A stretch of DNA of 6,370 nt from Marinovum sp. (GTDB lineage: Bacteria; Pseudomonadota; Alphaproteobacteria; Rhodobacterales; Rhodobacteraceae): positions 4,893 to 11,262 of the forward strand of contig PAHS01000056.1 in the NCBI GenBank assembly GCA_002711145.1, in the 5' to 3' direction. Below are positions 1-5,650 of this stretch, one piece after another. Below the pieces are notes generated by a model that was given only the letters and a program-made list of their open reading frames with translations, was not told the origin of the DNA and did no database searches. Made by a program: the position numbers and the translations under genes. Each line of letters starts with the position of its first letter. Position 1 is the first letter of the stretch.

Positions 1-4
1 TTGT

Positions 5-1267
5 TCAGCCAAACATATCCGCTGTGATACCTGAGTACCAACCTATAGATTCTTCATAGGTTGCTTTTCGTAGATCTGCTGACTCACCAGTTTTACTTAC
101 AAATCCGTCTATTTTTGCAATTTTCTCATCAGTTGCTTCGTATGTAGCACCAACTTTCACGCCGTCATTTGTATCAACAAGTGACCAACATGTATTTGAG
201 AATTTAGCAGGAAATACCTTCGAACCTGTTAAAGCGCCTCGTACTGCCATAGCAGCCACTTTAGCCTGAGAGTTTGCTGAATATCCCGATTTAGGCATAT
301 CACCTTGTGCACAAGCATCACCTAGAACATGAATATTCTCATCGATCCGACTTTGCATAGTATGTCCAGAGACTGGCGCCCAATTTCCTTCAGTTATACC
401 AGCAATCTCACAAATTCTACCAGCCTTCATAGCGGGGATAACGTTACAAGCATCAACCTTAGTAACTTCACCATCGATTGTCACAGTCATCGCGCCAGGG
501 TCGACTGAAACATTACCTCCACCAAATTCAGAGCCAATCCAATCGATCATTCCAGAATAATGACTACCCCAACCTTCTTGGAATAAACCCATTTTTGAGA
601 ATTTGGGCTTTGGATCTGCCACAATAATTTTTGCTGTTGGATTTGACGCCTTCAGTAAGTGAGCAGTCATTGATACTCTCTCATAGGGCCCTGGAGGGCA
701 TCGATACGGATTAGGTGGCGCGACCATTGCGAATACGCCGCCTTGAGGCATGGCCTCAATCTGTGCTTTTAAAAGTTCTGTTTGCGATCCAGCCTTATAA
801 GCATGGGGCATTTTGTTTTGGGCATTTATGCTCCAACCATCTACTGATCCATCAATAAAATCGATGCCGGGCGATAAAATTAAACGATCATAGTTTAAAG
901 TTGCGCCACCAGCCAAACTGACTGTCTTTGACCCTCGGTCGATCCCTACCGCCCAGTCATGTACAACATTTATTCCATACTCAGTTGCAAGGTTGCCGTA
1001 GCTGTGACCAATACTGTCTAAGCTTCTAAACCCGCCGATATATAGGTTAGAAAAAAAGCAAGTATAATAATTTCTTGTAGGTTCAACCAAGGTAACGTCT
1101 ATAGCACCTTTACTGTCCTTAGCAATGTAGCGAGCCGCTGTAGCACCTCCCGCACCTCCGCCAACCACTACAACTCTTGGCTTTCCACTTGCCATTACTG
1201 TTGGGGCAGCCATTGCCGCAGCTATCGCTACGCCAGTACCTATAAAATTTCGTCTATCTAATTTCAT
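5..1267 (-). CDS. soxF: SoxF/FccB: flavoprotein subunit of flavocytochrome c sulfide dehydrogenase
   Basis: This 420-residue periplasmic FAD protein of the FccB family oxidises sulfide (to sulfur or polysulfide) and passes electrons to a partner cytochrome c. The N-terminus is a Tat signal (twin arginine R5-R6 in RRNFIG, then an Ala-rich stretch to about residue 27). A Rossmann FAD motif, VVVGGGAGGATAA, lies near residues 33-45. C70 (in YYTCFF) matches the cysteine that binds FAD covalently. C190 (in NPYRCPPGP) and C360 (in SNTCWS) match the redox disulfide pair next to the flavin. Removing about 28 leader residues puts C70 and C190 almost exactly at FccB Cys42 and Cys161. LGDA at 315-318 is the second FAD motif, and the C-terminal 70 residues look like the FCSD flavin-binding domain. 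The start is fixed by a GGGAGGT site 5 bases upstream. The gene lies 22 bases after the small cytochrome, its likely electron acceptor. Length is normal and all key residues are present. Confidence 0.93.
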   Translation of the reverse strand: MKLDRRNFIGTGVAIAAAMAAPTVMASGKPRVVVVGGGAGGATAARYIAKDSKGAIDVTLVEPTRNYYTCFFSNLYIGGFRSLDSIGHSYGNLATEYGINVVHDWAVGIDRGSKTVSLAGGATLNYDRLILSPGIDFIDGSVDGWSINAQNKMPHAYKAGSQTELLKAQIEAMPQGGVFAMVAPPNPYRCPPGPYERVSMTAHLLKASNPTAKIIVADPKPKFSKMGLFQEGWGSHYSGMIDWIGSEFGGGNVSVDPGAMTVTIDGEVTKVDACNVIPAMKAGRICEIAGITEGNWAPVSGHTMQSRIDENIHVLGDACAQGDMPKSGYSANSQAKVAAMAVRGALTGSKVFPAKFSNTCWSLVDTNDGVKVGATYEATDEKIAKIDGFVSKTGESADLRKATYEESIGWYSGITADMFG

Positions 1268-1272
1268 GTTTT

Positions 1273-1279
1273 ACCTCCC
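1273..1279 (-). promoter_or_regulatory. Strong ribosome binding site of soxF
   Basis: GGGAGGT on the minus strand lies 5 bases before the soxF ATG and within the 22-base gap after the cytochrome gene. It is the best Shine-Dalgarno sequence in the window. It supports the chosen start and suggests soxF is translated efficiently and independently of the cytochrome gene. Confidence 0.8.
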
Positions 1280-1289
1280 ATTGAAAACA

Positions 1290-1631
1290 TTATTTTAGTC
1301 CTTCAAAATAAATAGCCAGAGCGGCTATATCCTCATTTGATAGCCTGTTTGCCATCATTTGCATTACTGGATTTTTGCGTATTTTTTGTTTGTACGCGTG
1401 TAATGCTATAATTAAATCTTTTCTGTCCACTCCACTGATCAGTGGCACTCCAGGAGAAGAGCCCTTAACTTTGTGGCACGTTTTGCAATCACTGGCTAAA
1501 TACTCACCATATTCAGGATCGCCCTCCAAATTCAGGATTTCGGCTGATAATTCAACTTCGTCTGAATGTACAAAACCTGAAAATAACCCAAAGATTAGTA
1601 CTGTTGAAATTATTAATAGATACTTCAACAT
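1290..1631 (-). CDS. Small monoheme c-type cytochrome, FccA/SoxE-like, probable partner of SoxF
   Basis: This 113-residue exported cytochrome c has a Sec-type signal at residues 1-23 (Lys3, hydrophobic core about 5-20, likely cut after VHS), giving a mature protein of about 90 residues. One heme site is present: C49-K-T-C52-H53. The sixth ligand is probably a methionine in NPVMQMMANRLS (M90, M92 or M93), followed by a C-terminal helix, DIAALAIYFEGL, typical of class I cytochromes. It sits directly before soxF, in the position of soxE in Paracoccus-type clusters. I therefore infer that it takes electrons from the flavin of SoxF. It is much smaller than the diheme SoxE/FccA proteins I know, but monoheme FccA of about 10 kDa is known from green sulfur bacteria. 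The start is the only reasonable one: an in-frame TAG lies six codons upstream. Only a weak GGGA, about 12 bases before the ATG, could serve as ribosome site. A free-standing electron-carrier role cannot be excluded. Confidence 0.82.
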   Translation of the reverse strand: MLKYLLIISTVLIFGLFSGFVHSDEVELSAEILNLEGDPEYGEYLASDCKTCHKVKGSSPGVPLISGVDRKDLIIALHAYKQKIRKNPVMQMMANRLSNEDIAALAIYFEGLK

Positions 1632-1668
1632 TCTTATAGTGAGTCCCTAGCTGGTTATTTATAGGTCT

Positions 1669-1697
1669 ATTTCAGCAAAAAAGTCTCAATAGTTCAA
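1669..1697 (-). promoter_or_regulatory. Possible weak sigma70-type promoter for the cytochrome-soxF pair
   Basis: On the minus strand TTGAAC (1692-1697) is followed after 17 bases by TGAAAT (1669-1674), about 38 bases before the cytochrome ATG. Each box matches consensus at four positions. A separate TATAAA at 1658-1663 has no well-spaced -35 box. AT-rich spacers produce such pairs by chance, so the call rests mostly on the long gap and on the direct repeat just upstream. Confidence 0.25.
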
Positions 1698-1702
1698 TGT
1701 AT

Positions 1703-1732
1703 TTATTGCGTTATTCCTATTTATTATTGCGT
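1703..1732. repeat. Direct repeat TTATTGCGT x2, 21 bp apart
   Basis: TTATTGCGT occurs at 1703-1711 and again at 1724-1732 (ACGCAATAA on the transcribed strand). The start-to-start distance is 21 bp, two helical turns, so both copies face the same side of the DNA. They lie just upstream of the weak promoter candidate, where an activator would bind. No known binding motif is recognised. Confidence 0.4.
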
Positions 1733-1810
1733 CGCTAAGTAGTAACCGACCTTTCAATTGATTTTTCAATTAGCAAACCCCCACTTTACTATTACATTTA
1801 GACGGCCAAT

Positions 1811-2578
1811 TCATGAGCCATCATCCTCCGGAGTAACGTCAAGAACACGTGCGCGCATTGTTACCTCAACCTTAAGTTTACAATCTTTCATACATGGATC
1901 TCCACTAAATAGTGGGTACTCCGTCACATCTCGATCATCAATTATAAAACCGTTTGCGTTAGGCATTTCCACGTCCAAGAAATTCTCATTTGATAACACA
2001 AACTCTTCATCTTCTATAATATCATTCGAATAAAGGATGTATGCCAGCATTGCGTACACGTCGTCGTCACTTAAGCTTTGTGCATATCCATATGGCATTG
2101 AACGATGAATATAATCCCATGCTGTTGAAAGGTGTGGCCAATAAGAACCTACAGTTTTGAGCGGATCTTCATCTGCCAGCGTACCTTCGCCACCGGCTAA
2201 TTCTGGCCATCGATCTACACCCTCTGCAAAATCACCATGGCAAACGCTGCACTGTTCAGAGAATATTTCTTCCCCATAACTAACAGATCCTGAACCGACG
2301 GGAAGACCCGTTCCATCAGGTGCAATTTCTAAATCCCACGCAACTATCTCTTGCTTCAAGGCTTTCCTACCCAAACCCAGCGGGCCAGTTCCCTCTAATG
2401 GTGCATTTGCAGCGTTTGCCGCAGCGATAATACGTAAATCGAAATCATACTGCGCATTTACCGTTCGTGGATCAGGCGGTAATTTTGCAATATTTCTATC
2501 AGCAAAATTATATGCAAGAGCTAAGACAAAAATTACGCTTAAGCTCAATAGAAAAAATAAGTTACGAGACTTCGACAT
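1811..2578 (-). CDS. soxD: SoxD: cytochrome c subunit of the SoxCD sulfane dehydrogenase
   Basis: SoxD accepts electrons from the molybdenum centre of SoxC while protein-bound sulfane sulfur is oxidised. The protein is 255 residues from the chosen ATG. It has a hydrophobic N-terminus at about 7-23 (signal peptide or anchor, possible ALA cleavage site at 20-22), a SoxD-type linker, one heme site C110-S-V-C113-H114, and a probable axial M161 in RSMPYGYAQSLSDDD. The tail contains VEMPNANGF and PCMKDCK (C229, C233), which I associate with SoxD. A GTG lies 15 bases upstream in frame at 2593. The ATG at 2578 is preferred because GAGGT sits 5 bases before it; from the GTG that same site would lie inside the gene. 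The gene overlaps the end of soxC by 17 bases, implying translational coupling. Paracoccus SoxD is, as I recall, longer (near 380 residues) and diheme; the second heme domain is absent here and the stop looks natural. Confidence 0.9.
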   Translation of the reverse strand: MSKSRNLFFLLSLSVIFVLALAYNFADRNIAKLPPDPRTVNAQYDFDLRIIAAANAANAPLEGTGPLGLGRKALKQEIVAWDLEIAPDGTGLPVGSGSVSYGEEIFSEQCSVCHGDFAEGVDRWPELAGGEGTLADEDPLKTVGSYWPHLSTAWDYIHRSMPYGYAQSLSDDDVYAMLAYILYSNDIIEDEEFVLSNENFLDVEMPNANGFIIDDRDVTEYPLFSGDPCMKDCKLKVEVTMRARVLDVTPEDDGS

Positions 2579-3824
2579 TTTCGACCTCACCACCTTTTTT
2601 TACCCACCACGTTTGAATACAGTTATTATGATAAATTGAATTAAGACCACGCACATTTCTAAGCTGCTCCTTGGACGGTTGCACATATCCTGTCTCATCA
2701 TGTGCTCGGCTTTGCAGGAACATATCTTTTCCATTCCAATCAATATCTAAATAAAAACGCGTTAAAGCTTTTGTTTCACCAGGATTTGCCAATCGTGCAC
2801 GAAACCAGTTCTCTCCACCATCGAGAGTGACATCAACGCGAGTAATGGCTCCGTGCCCGGACCAGGCCAAACCAGAAATTACTAATGGACCAGAACCGTG
2901 CTTTATAGGAGTTTGTGGGCTAGGAGATGTTATTACAGATTTAGCATCCATGACCCATGTCCACTTTCTAGATGTACCGTCGGCTAAAGTATCAGTATAT
3001 TTGGATGTTTCTTCACGGCTTTCTATTGGCTGGTCCGTCACCTCAACACGGCGTAACCATTTCACCCACATATTGCCTTCCCATCCAGGCACAACTAGTC
3101 GAACAGGATATCCATGCTCTTTACGCAATGCTTCGCCATTTGCTTTAAATGCAACGAATACATCATCTAGAGCTTTTTCAATTGGAATAGAGCGACCATT
3201 GGATGAAGCATCAGCCCCTTCCACAAAGACCCATGATCCTTCGGGTCTCAGTCCCGCTTCATTAAGTAGAGTGCGCAAAGGGATACCCGTATATTCCATA
3301 TTATGTATCATTCCGTGCGTAAATTGAGCCCCATTTAATTGTGCTCCCGCCCATTCCATTCCTGTGTTTGCAGCACATTCACAAAAATATACGTGGTTCT
3401 CTCGAGGAAACCGCTGTAAATCTTCGTAAGTAAACACCAACGGCCGATCTACCAACCCATTAATCATAAGTCGGTAGTCTTCTTTGGGAAGCTCGATAGC
3501 CCCTGAATGATTTCTTTCAAAAGCACAGCCCTGCGGAGTGATCGTTCCATCAAGAGCATGAATTGGTGTAAAATTAACTGAACTTATTGTGTCAGCGGTA
3601 AGCCATCCTACATTTCTTCTTACCACATCTGACTCAAAGTCTATTGGCATACCATATGGTGTTGCATCGACACCGTCGCCTGTAAATTGTGCCCATTCTT
3701 GCGGTTCGGTAATTAGTGGATCGCCTTCCATAGCTTTTACGGAAGTACCGGCAGTGAACGCTGCACTGCCCACAGCCACTGAACCTTTTAAAAAAGCTCG
3801 CCTTGTAGTTTTTTTCTTTGACAT
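2562..3824 (-). CDS. soxC: SoxC: molybdopterin subunit of sulfane dehydrogenase (sulfite oxidase family)
   Basis: SoxC carries the molybdenum cofactor of SoxCD, which oxidises the SoxY-bound sulfane sulfur to the sulfonate level in the periplasm. The 420 residues start with a Tat signal (T-R8-R9-A-F-L-K-G, Ala/Gly-rich to about 31), as expected for a protein exported folded with its cofactor. The sulfite oxidase fold follows: F-E-R104-N105-H106 matches a cofactor-binding stretch, C150 in the ECAANTGMEW segment is the expected Mo-ligating cysteine, and VPGWEGNMWVKWLRRVEV (245-262) is the conserved pterin-site strand. A Mo-co dimerisation domain covers roughly 295-400 and ends in NSIYHNNCIQTWWV and GEVENV, both characteristic of SoxC. 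The ATG is secure because an in-frame TAA lies two codons upstream. GGAGGT is 11 bases before it. Length and motifs are complete. The 35-base gap after soxB and the overlap with soxD indicate one operon. Confidence 0.95.
   Translation of the reverse strand: MSKKKTTRRAFLKGSVAVGSAAFTAGTSVKAMEGDPLITEPQEWAQFTGDGVDATPYGMPIDFESDVVRRNVGWLTADTISSVNFTPIHALDGTITPQGCAFERNHSGAIELPKEDYRLMINGLVDRPLVFTYEDLQRFPRENHVYFCECAANTGMEWAGAQLNGAQFTHGMIHNMEYTGIPLRTLLNEAGLRPEGSWVFVEGADASSNGRSIPIEKALDDVFVAFKANGEALRKEHGYPVRLVVPGWEGNMWVKWLRRVEVTDQPIESREETSKYTDTLADGTSRKWTWVMDAKSVITSPSPQTPIKHGSGPLVISGLAWSGHGAITRVDVTLDGGENWFRARLANPGETKALTRFYLDIDWNGKDMFLQSRAHDETGYVQPSKEQLRNVRGLNSIYHNNCIQTWWVKKGGEVENVEVS
2584..2588 (-). promoter_or_regulatory. 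Ribosome binding site deciding the soxD start
   Basis: GAGGT on the minus strand lies 5 bases before the ATG at 2578 and inside the soxC coding region. It favours the ATG over the in-frame GTG codons at 2593 and 2590, which have no comparable site at a proper distance. Confidence 0.65.
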
Positions 3825-3835
3825 AATTTAAATTG

Positions 3836-3841
3836 ACCTCC
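3836..3841 (-). promoter_or_regulatory. Ribosome binding site of soxC, with a long spacer
   Basis: GGAGGT on the minus strand stands 11 bases before the soxC ATG, longer than the usual 5-9. An in-frame TAA within that spacer rules out an earlier start, so the long spacing is real and may reduce soxC translation a little. Confidence 0.6.
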
Positions 3842-3859
3842 AGCCAATAATAAAGTGCC

Positions 3860-5557
3860 TTAAACACCTATGACCTGAACAGAATTATTCGGATTAACTT
3901 TTACACTACCATTTCGACGTATATAATTTTCGACAAGATCCCAAATCTGAGGCCCCTCTGTACCCTCGTTCACTGACGCCCATCCTGCCACAATATAAAC
4001 TTTAGACGGATCAATCTTCTCACCAGTTTTCAGAAGTGTTAACTCACTTATCCGCTCACCCTGGGACTTGTTAATATCTATTCTATAACCCATTCCACCA
4101 ATTCGAACCATGTCGCCTCCCTGCTGATAATAGGGATCTGGGTTGAAAAGATTATCTGCAACATCCTCTAGGATTATATGTATAAATTCGCCAGTCATTT
4201 CAGTCCGATAGACCTTCCCATAACTCATTGAAGTAACATTCCAAATATCTTCTCTTGTAATGTCTTGACCTGGCAAAATTGAGGGGCCCCATCTAACACC
4301 TGGAGACAAAGAAATATCTGCTTCGCGTTCTTCAATCATAGCCTGACAAATCAAATCGTCCCACGTCCCGTTAAAGTTTCCTCTACGGTATAACAAACCC
4401 TCAGACTGACCAATCACTTCAGACAATTGGTCTGCAAAGGGTGCTCGCTGGGCATTAATTAGGTCAGCTATATCCGGATCTGGTGTTATAACATCGGCAA
4501 AAATTGGGACTAGTTTATGCTTAAAACCTAACATCTGGCCGTTACGCACATCTAAATCAACTCTACTTACGAACTTACCGTTGGACCCAGAAGCAATAAT
4601 TACTGTTTTGTTTACCAATACTGGCTCGGGAAGAGCATCGTGGGTGTGACCTGAAAGAATAAGATCAATCCCAGTAACAATACTGGCCATCTTTTTGTCC
4701 ACGTCAAAACCATTATGAGATAATACCACAACAAGGTCTGCCCCTAGCCCACGAACCTCATCAACCATGGCTTGCATATTTTCATCTCGAATACCGAAAC
4801 TGTACTCAGGAAACATCCAACCTGGATTAGCAATAGGCATATATGGAAATGCCTGACCAATTACCGCAATTTTTGACCCCCCCCTTTCAAAAAAAGTATA
4901 AGGCTTAAAATACTCTGCGGGTTCATCCCATTCAGCATCAAATATATTTTGACCAAGCGCAGGGAATGGAAGAGTATCAATTATTTCGTGTACTCTGTCA
5001 GAACCTAAAGTAAATTCCCAGTGAAACGTCATAGCTTCAGTATTCAAAGCATTCATAACATTTACCATATCTTGGCCTTGGGTATGATGACATGTATAAG
5101 ATCCATGCCAAGTATCCCCACCATCCAAAAGAATAGCATCTGGTCTGTCAGCTCGAATAGCCTTTATTACAGTCGAAACTCTATCGAGCCCTCCTAAACG
5201 CCCATATTCTTTAGCAAGCGCAGAGAAGTCATTATAAGTTAGGGCGTAATGGGAAGGGCTTCCATCATTTATCCCATACATCTTGCGAAACTGGGCTCCT
5301 GTTATATGCGGGACTTGTCCAGTAGCGTTACCAACACCAAGGTTAATCTCTGGCTCACGGAAATATATTGGCTTTAATTGCCCATGTATATCAGTAATAT
5401 GAATTAATGAAACATTTCCATAGGTATCAAATTTCAGGAGATCATCCTGAGTAAGCTTTTGTTGCGCAGCAAGTCTAGAGAAATTACCAAATCCTGAAGC
5501 GCCATATATTGCTGTTGTTGCCATTCCAACTTGTAAAAAATCGCGGCGTGATATCAT
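3860..5557 (-). CDS. soxB: SoxB: thiosulfohydrolase (sulfate-releasing)
   Basis: SoxB hydrolyses the terminal sulfonate from the SoxY-bound cysteine S-thiosulfonate and releases sulfate in the periplasm. It is a dinuclear-metal enzyme related to 5'-nucleotidases. At 565 residues it has the usual family length. It begins with a Tat signal (S-R4-R5-D-F-L-Q-V, Ala-rich to about 31). Metallophosphoesterase motifs follow in order: D56-I-H58, G146-G-D148-T-W-H, the SoxB form H179-W-E-F of the NHE motif, H281 in LSHNGFD, and G303-H-T-H306. The 5'-nucleotidase C-terminal domain covers about 370-555. The sequence is very close to alphaproteobacterial SoxB as I remember it. The start codon has only a weak GAGAGAG ribosome site (5565-5571) 7 bases upstream. 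The gene is preceded by the hairpin and palindrome described separately, so its expression may differ from that of soxA. The coding strand contains adjacent T7 and G8 runs at residues 221-227, without loss of frame. Confidence 0.96.
   Translation of the reverse strand: MISRRDFLQVGMATTAIYGASGFGNFSRLAAQQKLTQDDLLKFDTYGNVSLIHITDIHGQLKPIYFREPEINLGVGNATGQVPHITGAQFRKMYGINDGSPSHYALTYNDFSALAKEYGRLGGLDRVSTVIKAIRADRPDAILLDGGDTWHGSYTCHHTQGQDMVNVMNALNTEAMTFHWEFTLGSDRVHEIIDTLPFPALGQNIFDAEWDEPAEYFKPYTFFERGGSKIAVIGQAFPYMPIANPGWMFPEYSFGIRDENMQAMVDEVRGLGADLVVVLSHNGFDVDKKMASIVTGIDLILSGHTHDALPEPVLVNKTVIIASGSNGKFVSRVDLDVRNGQMLGFKHKLVPIFADVITPDPDIADLINAQRAPFADQLSEVIGQSEGLLYRRGNFNGTWDDLICQAMIEEREADISLSPGVRWGPSILPGQDITREDIWNVTSMSYGKVYRTEMTGEFIHIILEDVADNLFNPDPYYQQGGDMVRIGGMGYRIDINKSQGERISELTLLKTGEKIDPSKVYIVAGWASVNEGTEGPQIWDLVENYIRRNGSVKVNPNNSVQVIGV
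4877..4895 (-). repeat. Adjacent G8 and T7 homopolymer runs inside soxB
   Basis: On the coding strand a T7 run (4889-4895) is followed after GAAA by a G8 run (4877-4884). They encode residues 221-227 (T-F-F-E-R-G-G), which match the conserved SoxB segment FERGG, so the frame as read is correct. Runs this long are slip-prone in replication, transcription and sequencing. Confidence 0.7.
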
Positions 5558-5580
5558 TTATCTACTCTCTCAAAGCCAAA

Positions 5581-5611
5581 TACATATTCGCATGTTTGAA
5601 TTTTTAAACAA
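5581..5611 (-). promoter_or_regulatory. Possible weak promoter for soxB
   Basis: On the minus strand TTGTTT (5606-5611) and TATGTA (5581-5586) are separated by 19 bases. This is a poor match to a sigma70 promoter with an over-long spacer. It is listed because it lies after a terminator-like hairpin and because the ATTC-N8-GAAT palindrome lies between its two boxes. Confidence 0.2.
5586..5601. promoter_or_regulatory. Putative ArsR-type persulfide-sensor operator, ATTC-N8-GAAT
   Basis: A perfect ATTC-N8-GAAT palindrome is centred about 36 bases before the soxB start. From memory, this is the half-site pattern reported for SqrR, a persulfide-sensing ArsR-family repressor of sulfide genes related to BigR and the Sox-cluster SoxR. 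An overlapping imperfect 18-bp dyad (TGTTT...AAACA, 5593-5610) lies on its right side. If functional, repression would be relieved by reactive sulfane sulfur, which suits a sox gene. No regulator gene is in the window, so the link is inferred. Confidence 0.45.
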
Positions 5612-5615
5612 GCAG

Positions 5616-5643
5616 AAACCCCGGCATAAGTCTGCCGGGGTTT
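5616..5643. terminator. Terminator-like hairpin between soxA and soxB
   Basis: A perfect 11-bp inverted repeat (5616-5626 with 5633-5643; core CCCCGGCA/TGCCGGGG) encloses a 6-base loop and starts 7 bases after the soxA stop codon. In the minus-strand transcript it is followed by TTTCTGCTTGTTT, an interrupted T-rich tract, so termination is probably partial. In the plus direction the tract is TTTTATTT, which is better, but no plus-strand gene ends here. Likely roles are attenuation of soxB-D relative to soxA and upstream genes, or protection of the 3' end of the upstream mRNA. Confidence 0.75.
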
Positions 5644-5650
5644 TATTTCC

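Larger units (their letters stand above)
1632..1810. other. 179-base gene-free gap between soxD and the cytochrome gene
   Basis: This AT-rich spacer is far longer than the other junctions, apart from the 93-base soxA-soxB gap, so the cytochrome-soxF pair may form its own transcription unit. Visible contents: a small perfect AT-rich hairpin (6-bp stem, 4-base loop) at 1756-1771 with no T-run after it on the minus strand; a 9-bp direct repeat TTATTGCGT at 1703-1711 and 1724-1732; and a weak promoter-like pair downstream of it. I see no open reading frame with a ribosome site and no RNA gene. Confidence 0.6.

Noticed and set aside
1375..1650. 91-codon plus-strand frame opposite the small cytochrome
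   Set aside because: It is the antisense shadow of the cytochrome gene, which has a signal peptide and CxxCH. The plus-strand product has no feature.
1756..1771. Hairpin AATTGA-N4-TCAATT after soxD as a terminator
   Set aside because: The stem is only 6 bp with a single G-C pair, and no T-run follows on the transcribed strand. It is weak and likely chance in AT-rich DNA.
2827..3327. 166-codon open frame on the plus strand
   Set aside because: It lies wholly inside soxC in antisense, has no recognisable domain, and soxC is strongly supported by its motifs.
3634..3867. 77-codon minus-strand frame across the soxB-soxC junction
   Set aside because: It overlaps the soxC signal region in another frame. 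Its cysteines do not form a heme motif and no family is recognised.
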